In this document: positions 7,362-15,404 of the stretch, in pieces
How positions within the stretch are numbered: position 1 is the first letter of the stretch
How the letters are laid out: each line of letters begins with the position of its first letter
Source: Betaproteobacteria bacterium UBA5216
GTDB taxonomy: Bacteria > Pseudomonadota > Gammaproteobacteria > Burkholderiales > SG8-41
Reading direction: 5' to 3'
NCBI GenBank assembly: GCA_002412495.1
Contig: DHVE01000018.1
Coordinates: 1 to 15,498, forward strand
Length of the DNA: 15,498 nucleotides
The notes under the pieces: model-generated
What the model was told of the DNA's origin: nothing
Seen by the model: only the letters and a program-made list of their open reading frames with translations
Database searches by the model: none
Program-made: the position numbers and the translations under genes

Positions 7362-8322
7362 CACCCTCAACCGGTCCGTCGTGCTTATCGTCGACGACCA
7401 TCCCGACACCTTGCGACTCCTGATCGATGCCCTTGAAGAAGCGGGCGTCACGGTGTTGATCGCGACCAACGGCAAACGCGCACTGGAACAGGTGAAGCAC
7501 CTGCTGCCGGATCTGATTCTGCTGGACGCTGTAATGTCCGGCATGGACGGATTCCAGACCTGCCGGGTACTGAAGTCTGGCGTGGCGGCCGACGTGCCGG
7601 TTATTTTCATGACCGGTCTTGAAGAAACCGAGCATATTGTGCGAGGGCTGGAAGCCGGCGGCATTGACTATCTCACCAAACCCATAACGCCTGACGAGCT
7701 GATTGCGCGCATGCGCGTTCAGCTGGCGCGCGCGCGCGAGGTGCAGGGCGCCCGGACGGCGTTGGATATGAGCGGTCGCACCATGCTGGCCGCGAATGCC
7801 CGCGGCGAGATCAAATGGGCAACACCGCAGGCGCAGCAGATTCTGGCGAAGCTGGGAGTGAACGCCCCGGATGCAACCGCCGCGTCGGCAGATACCACTG
7901 AAGTATCCACACCGGCGATCGGGCTGCCACCGCAGGTGCGCGCATGGTTAACGAGAAGCGCCGCCAGCGTTACGCCGTCACTGAGCGAAAACGTCGTAGT
8001 GGCAGCCCACAACCTCAGGATACGTTTTCGTCTGCTCAGCCGAATTTCCGACGATGAAGTACTACTGGTGATCCAGCAGGCTGAACCCGCGGAAATCGAA
8101 CGTGCGGGCATCGGCAAGCTGCAAAACCGGCTCGGTCTCACCAGCCGCGAGGCAGAGGTTTTATTCTGGCTCTCAAACGGGAAATCAAACCGGGATATCG
8201 CGGATATTCTGGGTATCAGCTATCGCACCGTGGACAAGCATCTCGAAAACCTGTTTGCCAAAATCGGTATCGAGTCACGATCCGGCGCCGTAGCTACAGC
8301 CGTGCATATCCTCGACGAATAA
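7351..8322 (+). CDS. LuxR-family response regulator, partner of the permease-kinase
   Basis: A 323-residue regulator. The receiver domain (about 9-125) has D15/D16, phospho-acceptor D59 in LLLDAVMSGMDG-like context, T88 and K110. A middle segment (about 140-245) resembles a small PAS-like or STAS-like sensor fold (GRTMLAANARGEIKWATPQA) but cannot be named securely. A LuxR/NarL helix-turn-helix fills 263-320 (LTSREAEVLFWL...ISYRTVDKHLENLFAKIGI). The start is GTG 7351, overlapping the kinase stop by 11 bp, with GGAGG at 7334-7338. The open frame continues upstream to 7189, but that part only reads through the kinase gene out of frame. The overlap implies co-translation and makes it the natural acceptor of phosphate from the kinase. 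Plausible targets are the divergent urt promoter and its own promoter; this is an inference. Confidence 0.92.
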   Translation: MTNSTLNRSVVLIVDDHPDTLRLLIDALEEAGVTVLIATNGKRALEQVKHLLPDLILLDAVMSGMDGFQTCRVLKSGVAADVPVIFMTGLEETEHIVRGLEAGGIDYLTKPITPDELIARMRVQLARAREVQGARTALDMSGRTMLAANARGEIKWATPQAQQILAKLGVNAPDATAASADTTEVSTPAIGLPPQVRAWLTRSAASVTPSLSENVVVAAHNLRIRFRLLSRISDDEVLLVIQQAEPAEIERAGIGKLQNRLGLTSREAEVLFWLSNGKSNRDIADILGISYRTVDKHLENLFAKIGIESRSGAVATAVHILDE

Positions 8323-8390
8323 CCCACCGGTGGTTGCCAGCCACGTCTTACCAAGGTAATGTCGCCGCATCGCGATGAGGCGGAGGATGC

Positions 8391-9359
8391 ATGAAACAAC
8401 GGGTGAGCGGTACCTTGGCGGCAATGGCATTGGTATGTGCCGTCAGCGCAAGCGCGCAAGTGACGTATCCCTCGCGCGCGATACGCATGGTTGTTGCATG
8501 GCCGCCGGGCGGCGGCACCGATGTCATTGCGCGCATCATCTGCGCGCGGCTTTCGGAATCGCTCGGGCAGCAAGTGGTGGTCGATAATCGCGGCGGCGCC
8601 AGCACCATCATTGGCACCGACAATTTGGTGAAGTCCACACCGGATGGATACACTCTGGGCTTTGCCACCAGCAATCTGGCGGTTAATCCTTCCCTGTATG
8701 TGAAGTTGCCGTACGACGCGCAGCGCGACCTGGCCGCCGTTACACTGGCGGCCAAGGGGCTGTATGTGATGGCGGTACATCCTTCCGTGCCGGCAAAAAG
8801 TGTGAAAGAACTGGTGAGTCTGGTCAAAACCGCCGGTGACAAATTCAACGTGTCGCTGGCCGGGCCGGGCTCGCCACCGCATCTGGCGCTGGCGCAGTTC
8901 AACACGCTGCTCGGGGTGAATCTCGCCGGCATTCACTACAAGGGCGCGTCGCCGGCCGCCACCGCGCTGATGTCGGGCGAAACACAACTGATTTTTACCA
9001 GCTATCCGACCATTGCCGCGCATGCCAAGTCGGGGCGCGTGCGCATCATCGCGGTGACCAATACCAAACGCTCGGCCGCCACGCCAGAAATTCCCACCAC
9101 GGTGGAAGCGGGCCTGCCTGGCTTTGTGTTCGAAGAGTGGTATGGCATCGTCGCGCCGGCCAAGACCGGGCGCGCGCAACTCGACCGCATGAACGACGAA
9201 GTGCGAAAGGTGCTGGCCCTGAATGATGTAAAAGATAAACTCATCGCCGTTGGCGCCGACATCGTGGGCAGCAGCGGCGAGGAATTCATGGCCTTTATCC
9301 GCGCCGAGACCGCGCGCTGGGCGAAGGTGGTAAAGGCAGCGGGCATAAAAGCGGAATAA
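8391..9359 (+). CDS. Bug/TctC-family periplasmic solute-binding protein (1 of 3)
   Basis: A 322-residue tripartite tricarboxylate transporter-type receptor. A Sec signal peptide ends at about ASA|Q (residues 20-23). The canonical ligand-loop motif WPPGGGTD (37-44), VDNRGGAS (64-71), PDGYTL (84-89) and PYD (107-109) are all present, so this is a complete, conventional Bug protein. The C-terminus GIKAE is typical. GGAGG at 8382-8386 sits 4 nt before ATG 8391. It lies 68 bp after the response regulator gene on the same strand, with only a short CCACCGGTGG palindrome (8324-8333) between, so read-through from the regulator operon is possible. No TctA/TctB membrane genes are in the window. Family members bind carboxylates or other small anions; the ligand here is unknown. 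Confidence 0.92.
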   Translation: MKQRVSGTLAAMALVCAVSASAQVTYPSRAIRMVVAWPPGGGTDVIARIICARLSESLGQQVVVDNRGGASTIIGTDNLVKSTPDGYTLGFATSNLAVNPSLYVKLPYDAQRDLAAVTLAAKGLYVMAVHPSVPAKSVKELVSLVKTAGDKFNVSLAGPGSPPHLALAQFNTLLGVNLAGIHYKGASPAATALMSGETQLIFTSYPTIAAHAKSGRVRIIAVTNTKRSAATPEIPTTVEAGLPGFVFEEWYGIVAPAKTGRAQLDRMNDEVRKVLALNDVKDKLIAVGADIVGSSGEEFMAFIRAETARWAKVVKAAGIKAE

Positions 9360-9389
9360 CCCGCGGCGATAAACGGGAGGAACATCAGT

Positions 9390-10364
9390 ATGAACGAGGT
9401 TCATCGCGTGCTGGCGCTCGCGGGGCTTGTTGCCATGGCACCCAGCGCGGCGGCGCAGACCCATTCCAATTTCCCGATGAAGCCGATCCGCATGGTGTTG
9501 CCGTTTCCGCCCGGCGGCGGGTTGGATGTGCTGGTGCGCATGCTCAGCGTGCCGATGGCGGAAAGTCTGGGGCAGCCGATCGTGCTCGACAATCGCACCG
9601 CCATCGACGGCATCGTCGCCGAAGACACCGTGGCCAAGGCCAACCCGGATGGCTACACCTTGCTCTCCGTCGCCAGCAGCCTTGCAATCAATCCGGCGCT
9701 CGGCCGCAAACTACCGTATGACACCACGCGAGATCTGGCGCCGATCACGCAGATCGCCTCGCAGCCGTTGCTGTTGATCACGCAACCGGCGCTGCCGGTG
9801 AAATCCGTGCGCGATGTGATTGCGCTGGCGAAAAAAGCACCGGGCAGCCTGAACTTCGGCTCAAGTTCCAGCGCGACGCATCTGCCGATGGAATTGTTTA
9901 ACGTGATGGCGGGTACGCGCATGGTGCATATTCCGTATCGCGGCGCGGCGCCGATGATCACCGCGGCGATCGGCGGGCAAATCCAGCTGTGTTTTGGCGC
10001 GTCGTCTTCGGTAATGCCGATGGTGAAAGCCGGACGATTGACGGCATTGGCCACCGGTGACAGCCGCCGCACGCCGTTGTTGCCGGAGTTACCCACCGTC
10101 TCCGAGGCCGGCGTGCCCGGCTTTCACGCGGTGATCTGGTCCGGCATGCTGGCGCCCGCGAAAACGCCAGCGGCGATCATCGACCGCATGCATGCCGAAG
10201 TGGCGCGCGCGCTCGCCGTGCCGGACGTACGCGGGCGCATGCTGAACCAGTTGGGCCTTGACCCCGTGGGCAGCAAGCCCGCGGAATTCGGGCAGTTTGT
10301 GCGCGACGAAATTACCAAGTGGGCGAAGATCGCTAAGGCCGCCGGCATTAAAGCGGCGGGATGA
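9390..10364 (+). CDS. Bug/TctC-family periplasmic solute-binding protein (2 of 3)
   Basis: A 324-residue paralogue in the same orientation, 30 bp after the previous gene, with GGGAGG at 9375-9380, 9 nt ahead of ATG 9390. The signal peptide ends at about AAA|Q (20-23). The first ligand loop FPPGGGLD (39-46) is intact. The second loop departs from the family: LDNRTAIDG (66-74) replaces the usual DNRGGAGG-type glycine-rich turn. PNPDGYTL-type and PYD motifs remain. The changed loop probably alters the pocket, so its ligand may differ from that of its neighbours. The three genes have diverged strongly and are not recent duplicates. It likely feeds a TctAB-type carrier encoded elsewhere, or serves as an extracytoplasmic sensor. 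Confidence 0.92.
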   Translation: MNEVHRVLALAGLVAMAPSAAAQTHSNFPMKPIRMVLPFPPGGGLDVLVRMLSVPMAESLGQPIVLDNRTAIDGIVAEDTVAKANPDGYTLLSVASSLAINPALGRKLPYDTTRDLAPITQIASQPLLLITQPALPVKSVRDVIALAKKAPGSLNFGSSSSATHLPMELFNVMAGTRMVHIPYRGAAPMITAAIGGQIQLCFGASSSVMPMVKAGRLTALATGDSRRTPLLPELPTVSEAGVPGFHAVIWSGMLAPAKTPAAIIDRMHAEVARALAVPDVRGRMLNQLGLDPVGSKPAEFGQFVRDEITKWAKIAKAAGIKAAG

Positions 10365-10373
10365 CTTAAATAT

Positions 10374-11402
10374 ATGTTTATAAACAATTTTATGACGCTC
10401 TCCCGACACAAACGCCCAGTCGAAAAAACCCTGTGGCTGCTAACTGCCGCACCGTACCTGCTATGCCTGATGGCTGGAACCCCATCAACCGGCGTGGCGC
10501 AGAATCAAGCCTTCCCCACCAAACCGGTGCGCATGGTAACCACCGAGCCCGGTAGCGGCAGCGATTTCGTTACGCGGCTGATTGCGCAGGAACTCACCAG
10601 TCTGTGGGGCCAGCAGGTGATCGTGGACAATCGGGGCGGCGCCAGCGGCGCGATTGCATCCGAGCTTGTAGCGCGCTCCACGCCCGACGGTTACACGCTG
10701 ATCTTGTACGGCAACCCCATGTGGCTGCTGCCGCTGTTTCGCAAGAACGTGCCTTACGATCCGGTGAAGGATTTTGCGCCGATCACCCTCGCCGTCAGTT
10801 CACCCGATATCGTGGTGGTGCATCCCGCCGTGGCGGTGAAATCCGTTGCGGATTTAATTGCGCTGGCCAAGGCGAAGCCGGGGGAACTGAATTACGTGTC
10901 GTCGGCCACCGGCGGCTCCACGCACGTCGCGGCCGAGTTGTTCAAGTCGATGGCAAAGGTCAACCTCGTGCGCGTCACCTATCGCGGCGTGGGCGCCGCC
11001 GTCACCGCGCTGATGGGTGCACAGGGGCAGGTGATGTTCGCCGCGCCCGCGGCGGTGTTGCCGCATATCAAATCCGGCCGCTTGCGCGCCATCGCGGTAA
11101 CCAGCGCCGAACCGTCCGCACTGGCGCCAGGACTGCCTACCGTGGCCTCCACAGGCATACCTGGCTACGAATCGATCATTATCTTTGGTGCGTTTGCGCC
11201 GGCGAAAATTCCCAACGGGTTGGTGGCGAAACTCCATCAGGACATGGTGCGCGCTCTGAGCAAGACCGAGATCAAGGAAAAATTCTTCAATGCGGGCATG
11301 GAAGTCGTCGGCAGCACGCCGTCCGCATTGGCTGTCAAGGTAAATGCCGAGATGGACAGCCTGCGCAAAGTCATCAAGGAAACCGGTATTCGCGAAGACT
11401 AA
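10374..11402 (+). CDS. Bug/TctC-family periplasmic solute-binding protein (3 of 3)
   Basis: A 342-residue paralogue starting 9 bp after the previous stop, the last gene of the tandem set. It has a longer N-terminus, with the signal peptide core at about 18-36 and probable cleavage at GVA|Q (40-43). ATG at 10374 lacks a good ribosome site; ATG at 10392 (residue 7) is an alternative start. The first ligand loop is altered: TEPGSGSD (57-64) in place of PPGGGTD. The second loop, DNRGGAS (85-91), and PDGYTL are canonical. The tryptophan usually found near the C-terminus is replaced (DSLRKVI). It ends only 11 bp from the convergent hydrolase gene, with no terminator hairpin visible. Ligand unknown. 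Confidence 0.9.
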   Translation: MFINNFMTLSRHKRPVEKTLWLLTAAPYLLCLMAGTPSTGVAQNQAFPTKPVRMVTTEPGSGSDFVTRLIAQELTSLWGQQVIVDNRGGASGAIASELVARSTPDGYTLILYGNPMWLLPLFRKNVPYDPVKDFAPITLAVSSPDIVVVHPAVAVKSVADLIALAKAKPGELNYVSSATGGSTHVAAELFKSMAKVNLVRVTYRGVGAAVTALMGAQGQVMFAAPAAVLPHIKSGRLRAIAVTSAEPSALAPGLPTVASTGIPGYESIIIFGAFAPAKIPNGLVAKLHQDMVRALSKTEIKEKFFNAGMEVVGSTPSALAVKVNAEMDSLRKVIKETGIRED

Positions 11403-11413
11403 CTACCGAAGCG

Positions 11414-12544
11414 CTACCGGATATCCAGTCCCTTTTCACTGAGAAACTTCGACAACTGATCCGCCACCTGAACATTGTTCAGATCCGAGAACATGAAATG
11501 CGAGTTGCCGTATAAGCCCACGTCCGGCAGATGCAGCACGCTGGCGTTGTTGGCGTTGCTCTGCCGGTTAAGCGCATCGACGAACATTTTCGAAGTGACC
11601 ACCTGCGCGCGGCGTCCATCCGCAACCAGGTCGGGTATCGGCTCCTTCGGGATGTTGTCGCCGTAAACCACCTGCAGCGGTATACGCGCAAGGTTGTCGA
11701 ACTCCGCCGGCGTCACGGGCGTGCCCGACGGCTGGCTTCCCTTGAACATCGGAATCGCGGGCGGCACTTCGCCCTGCTTGAAAACGAAGCCCGGCTCGTA
11801 GGATACGATGCCTTTCACATTCGGCGACCGTGCGCCGGCAATCCAGCCGAAAAGCCCGGACTGCGAATGCGTCACCACAATCGCGGGACCGATTTTCTCC
11901 AGCAGTTTGATCAGCGCACCGCTGATGATCTCGCGATCATCCGATACCGTGGGCACCAAGTGCTGCATGAACTGATCAACGGCCTGCATCGGAAACTGTT
12001 GCACCGGAAACACCTCCGGATATTTCGGCCCAAGCCGCCAGCGCGACCACGCATATTGCACGCCTGCCTGCCCGGTACGATTCGCTACCACGGGCTTGCC
12101 CGCGAGCGTACCGAATGGTCCGTTGTAACTGGGGTACCCCGCGCGACCGCGTCGCGGAAAATCGACGATATACACCGGGAAGCCCCGGCGCAGCATCAGC
12201 GTTTGATAACCCTCGCGTCCATCGGGCGTGGTTTCCCACACGCGCCCGGTACCACTACCGCCATGCACCAGAATCAGCGGATATTTGCGGGCATTGGCGG
12301 GAATCTGGTACTGCACATACATCTGATCCTTCCAGAAATTTTGTCCCGGATCGGTGCTCGTCGTGCCTTGCGTCGGATCATAAGTGCCCGGCGCCGTGAG
12401 CAAGGTGCCCCCCACAAAAAAACTGCCCTGCTTTACGACCGCTAGGGCATTTTCGTTTGAAGGCGTTGCGCAGCCGGTCATGACAAGGCTCGTCATTAAT
12501 GCGATTGTGGCGACAGCGCCACGTGCGTACTTCTTGGAAATCAT
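11414..12544 (-). CDS. Predicted lipoprotein alpha/beta hydrolase (esterase/lactonase-like)
   Basis: A 376-residue protein with a lipoprotein-like signal, SLVMTGC, and C25 as the probable lipidated residue. The oxyanion-side motif HGGSGTG is at 94-100. The nucleophile elbow reads THSQS (225-229) instead of GxSxG, giving S227. A candidate acid is E250 in SYEPG and a candidate base H349 in GNSHF. The elbow, the glutamate acid 23 residues later and the overall layout recall, from memory, the Alcaligenes esterase 713 family. The start is ATG 12544: AAAAGGAG at 12556-12549 lies 4 nt upstream, and the ATG overlaps the stop of the molybdopterin subunit gene as ATGA, implying translational coupling. 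It probably acts on the periplasmic side of a membrane on an ester, lactone or amide made by, or accompanying, the hydroxylase. The substrate is unknown. Confidence 0.85.
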   Translation of the reverse strand: MISKKYARGAVATIALMTSLVMTGCATPSNENALAVVKQGSFFVGGTLLTAPGTYDPTQGTTSTDPGQNFWKDQMYVQYQIPANARKYPLILVHGGSGTGRVWETTPDGREGYQTLMLRRGFPVYIVDFPRRGRAGYPSYNGPFGTLAGKPVVANRTGQAGVQYAWSRWRLGPKYPEVFPVQQFPMQAVDQFMQHLVPTVSDDREIISGALIKLLEKIGPAIVVTHSQSGLFGWIAGARSPNVKGIVSYEPGFVFKQGEVPPAIPMFKGSQPSGTPVTPAEFDNLARIPLQVVYGDNIPKEPIPDLVADGRRAQVVTSKMFVDALNRQSNANNASVLHLPDVGLYGNSHFMFSDLNNVQVADQLSKFLSEKGLDIR

Positions 12545-14850
12545 GCCGCTCCTTTTGTATCTTTTGCAATTTTTGTATTGAGATCGTCCGATACCGCTGC
12601 CCATGCCGTTTTTACCTTCTCCGGCGCGAACGGCACTTGCCGCAACCGCGCGCCGGTGGCATCAAAAATCGCATTGGCCAAGGCCGCAGCTATCGGCCGG
12701 CAGGTGGCTTCGCCGCCGCCGAAGGGCGCCATTTCCGGATGATCGATCAAGGTGATGTCGATCGATTCCGGCGCGTCTTTCATGTCGAGTATCGGATAAC
12801 CATTCCAATCGACGCTGGTGACATTTTTGTTGTCGAACTTCACTTCTTCGTAGAGCGCGCGGCTGGCGGTTTGCACGATTTGCGCTTCCAGTGTTTGCCG
12901 GAGCAGATCGGGCGCAATCACCTGGCCGCAATCGTGCGCAACGTAAAAGCGCCGCGCCCAAACGCGGCCGCTGTTGCGGTTGACTTCAACTTCCGCGATC
13001 ACCGCGACGCGTGTTTGTCCGCGCACTGAATACGCGAGACCTTGTCCGACAAATACATCGCCGCGCGTCTGCTTGCGCGCGCCGACGTGCGGCTTCCAGT
13101 TGGCCTTTTCCGCCACGGTTTTGACCACGGCGAGATCGCCCTTGTGGGTCAAATACTTCAGGCGAAACTCGACCGCATCGGTATTGGTCGCTACCGCCAG
13201 TTCATCCATGAACGACTCGACGGCAAAGTGAATCTGTGGCCCGCCTGGATCCCGAAAATGCGAGGTGCGCAGCGGCGACGCGCGATCGAGCAGCGGCCCC
13301 ACGCTCTCGGACGCCAGCTTGCGCGAGGCGAACGCGTACGATTCGCTCGGCGGTCCCCACAGCCATGTCGGCTTGAGCGGCCAGCCCATGAGCTGGCCTG
13401 CCAGCGTGCGCTCGGGCGAACCTTCATCACGGAAAAATTCTCGCCGCGAAAAGCCCTTGGTCTCGAAGTGCCACGCTGTCACTTTGCCGTCCTTGTCGAT
13501 GGCAGCGCGCGAGGTATGCACCGATGCCGGGGCCTTGGGGTCCCACTTTGTGCCGTCGTGCCGCATGCCCTGCACGCGCACCGGTTTGCCCACTGCCTTC
13601 GACAGCACGGCGGCGTCCATGGTGGCGTCGCCGGAATCATTGCGGCCATAAGAGCCCGGCCCAACCATGGACATCACATTGACCTTTTCTTCCGGCAGAT
13701 TAAACATCAGCGCAATGCCATCGCGGCAATGATGTGGTTTTTGCCCGCCGGTCCAGATGGTTGCGCCATCGGCGCGTATGTCCGCCACGCCGCACGCGGG
13801 CGCAATCGGCGCATGCGATTGAAACGGCCACTCGTACGTGGCTTCGACAATTTTCGCCGCATTGGCGAAGGCGGTATCGACGTTGCCGGTGTTCTGCTCG
13901 TCGTCGCGCTTCATCACCTTCGCTTTGCGTATGTACGCGTAGATGTCCTTCTGATTCGGGAACGGCGGCTTTGCGTCCGACCAGATGATTTTCAGTTTTT
14001 GCGCGGCACGCACCGCGCCCCACTCCTTGGGCGCGACCAAACCGATAAAACCCTTTTGCCACACCACTTTCACGCCGGGTATGTCTTTCACCGACGCCTC
14101 GTCCACCGCCACCGGCACCGCGCCCGCGATGGGCGGACGGATCACGCGCCCGTGCAGCATGCCGGGCACTCTCACATCCACCATGTTTTCAGCCGTGCCG
14201 AACAGCTTGGGCGCGATATCGCGGCGCCGCGCGCCCGGCTTGCCGATGATTTTGTATTCGCTCGGCGATTTGGGCTTGGCTTTGCCGGCAACGAGCAGGG
14301 TATTGCCGTAATGTTTGTTCCATTCCATCTGCACATCGAAGTGCTTGCCGCCGATCAGTTCGCCATACGAGACCTTTTTGCCCGGCGTGCCTTTGATACT
14401 GACGACCCCATCATTCACCGCGAGCTGATCCGCCGCCACGCCCAGCTTCGCCGCCGCCATGTCGAGCAGCGTGCGCCGCGCCTCTGCCGCCGCGTTGCGC
14501 AACGCGGCGCCCGCGCGCCATATACCGGTGGAACCGGAAGCGCCGCCCTGATCGACGGTTTCTTCGGTGTGCCCTTGCACCATGCTCACGCGATCGGGGT
14601 GCAAATCGAGTTCTTCGGCGATGATCCGGATCCAGCCGATATCGGTGCCCTGCCCCATATCGACCTTGCCGACCCAGCCCACCGCGCTGCCATCCTGATT
14701 GATGCTGATGTAGCTCGACAATTGATCGGGCTTCAGCGCGTGGCGCGACGACTGCGTTGCCGCATGGGCAGACACGCCCGGCAACAAGGTTGAAACCACC
14801 AGCGCGCCAGAGCCCGCCAGAAATTCACGGCGATTGATTTTGAGTGTCAT
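12541..14850 (-). CDS. Molybdopterin-binding subunit of periplasmic xanthine-oxidase-family hydroxylase (IorB-like)
   Basis: A 769-residue large subunit of the xanthine oxidase family. It has a Tat-type N-terminus (NRREFLAG, 6-13), then aldehyde-oxidase a/b-hammerhead and molybdopterin domains. Motifs seen are WTGGQKPH (366-373), GPGSYGRND (397-405) in place of the usual GGGFGRR-type loop, RDPGGPQIHFAVES (533-546), and GGGEATCRPIAAALANAI (711-728) with E714 as the likely catalytic glutamate. ATG 14850 is chosen over an in-frame start at 14949 because it gives the Tat signal directly, has GGGGGA upstream and does not run back into the small-subunit gene. It follows the small subunit by 19 bp. 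It should hydroxylate a carbon next to nitrogen in a heterocycle, or oxidise an aldehyde, using water. Two-subunit enzymes without a FAD subunit usually pass electrons to cytochrome c; none is encoded here. Confidence 0.92.
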   Translation of the reverse strand: MTLKINRREFLAGSGALVVSTLLPGVSAHAATQSSRHALKPDQLSSYISINQDGSAVGWVGKVDMGQGTDIGWIRIIAEELDLHPDRVSMVQGHTEETVDQGGASGSTGIWRAGAALRNAAAEARRTLLDMAAAKLGVAADQLAVNDGVVSIKGTPGKKVSYGELIGGKHFDVQMEWNKHYGNTLLVAGKAKPKSPSEYKIIGKPGARRRDIAPKLFGTAENMVDVRVPGMLHGRVIRPPIAGAVPVAVDEASVKDIPGVKVVWQKGFIGLVAPKEWGAVRAAQKLKIIWSDAKPPFPNQKDIYAYIRKAKVMKRDDEQNTGNVDTAFANAAKIVEATYEWPFQSHAPIAPACGVADIRADGATIWTGGQKPHHCRDGIALMFNLPEEKVNVMSMVGPGSYGRNDSGDATMDAAVLSKAVGKPVRVQGMRHDGTKWDPKAPASVHTSRAAIDKDGKVTAWHFETKGFSRREFFRDEGSPERTLAGQLMGWPLKPTWLWGPPSESYAFASRKLASESVGPLLDRASPLRTSHFRDPGGPQIHFAVESFMDELAVATNTDAVEFRLKYLTHKGDLAVVKTVAEKANWKPHVGARKQTRGDVFVGQGLAYSVRGQTRVAVIAEVEVNRNSGRVWARRFYVAHDCGQVIAPDLLRQTLEAQIVQTASRALYEEVKFDNKNVTSVDWNGYPILDMKDAPESIDITLIDHPEMAPFGGGEATCRPIAAALANAIFDATGARLRQVPFAPEKVKTAWAAVSDDLNTKIAKDTKGAA

Positions 14851-14869
14851 CGTGATCCCCCTGATCCCG

Positions 14870-15331
14870 TTATGCTTGCGCGGCGCGTTTGACCGCGCGC
14901 ATGATCGACAGATGCGTGCCGCAACGGCACTTGAGGCCGGAGAGCGCATCGCGGATTTGGGTGTCGGTCGGGCGCGGATTTTTGTCGAGCAGCGCCACCG
15001 AGGTCATCACCCAGCCGTTGAGACAGTAGCCGCACTGTGGTACCTGCTCCTCAATAAAAGCAGCCTGCACCTTGTGCGGTTTTTCCGCCGTGCCGATGCC
15101 GGCGAGCGTGGTGATTTTGGCGGCGCCGACGGCATCCACGCGCGTCACACAGGAACGCACCGGGTTGCCGTTCATCAGCACCGTGCAGGCGCCGCATTGC
15201 GCGAGGCCGCAGCCGAAGCGCGGCTCTTTCATGCCGAGATCGTCGCGCAGGGCGTAGAGCAAGGGCATGTCCGGCTCCACCTCGACGGTGTGCGCCTTTC
15301 CGTTCACATTCAGTTCGATGCGTTTGGCCAC
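14870..15331 (-). CDS. 2Fe-2S subunit of the molybdenum hydroxylase (IorA-like)
   Basis: A 153-residue small subunit with both expected iron-sulfur clusters: a plant-ferredoxin-type set C41, C46, C49, C61 in GCGLAQCGACT, and a second set C100, C103, C135, C137 in QCGYC and CRCG. All eight ligands are present, so the subunit should be functional. It starts with GTG at 15331, with GGGAGGG at 15342-15336, 4 nt upstream. It has no signal peptide of its own and probably hitch-hikes through Tat with the large subunit encoded next, as proposed for this enzyme class. It carries electrons from the molybdenum centre to an external acceptor. Nicotinate dehydrogenase and isoquinoline oxidoreductase small subunits are the closest functional types; the substrate cannot be decided from this subunit. 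Confidence 0.94.
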   Translation of the reverse strand: MAKRIELNVNGKAHTVEVEPDMPLLYALRDDLGMKEPRFGCGLAQCGACTVLMNGNPVRSCVTRVDAVGAAKITTLAGIGTAEKPHKVQAAFIEEQVPQCGYCLNGWVMTSVALLDKNPRPTDTQIRDALSGLKCRCGTHLSIMRAVKRAAQA

Positions 15332-15404
15332 GATTCCCTCCCTGAAATTTGACCTGAAAAGCGATGATGCGCCCGGATCAAAGCCACTGCAAGGCGCCGT
15401 CGTA

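Noticed and set aside
8324..8333. CCACCGGTGG palindrome after the response regulator, as a terminator
   Set aside because: A 5-bp self-complementary arm with no loop and no U-run; too short for a terminator.
8220..9464. 414-codon minus-strand open frame opposite the first Bug gene
   Set aside because: Shadow of a clear Bug protein that has a signal peptide and ribosome site; the product has no family likeness.
11531..12445. 304-codon plus-strand open frame opposite the hydrolase
   Set aside because: Arg/His-rich shadow frame with no ribosome site or motif.
13042..14793. 583-codon plus-strand open frame opposite the molybdopterin subunit
   Set aside because: Its composition is dominated by Arg and His, it has no recognisable motif, and the opposite strand has a complete enzyme with catalytic motifs.
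14851..14949. Upstream start for the molybdopterin subunit
   Set aside because: It would run 33 codons back into the small-subunit gene and bury the Tat motif; ATG 14850 has its own ribosome site.
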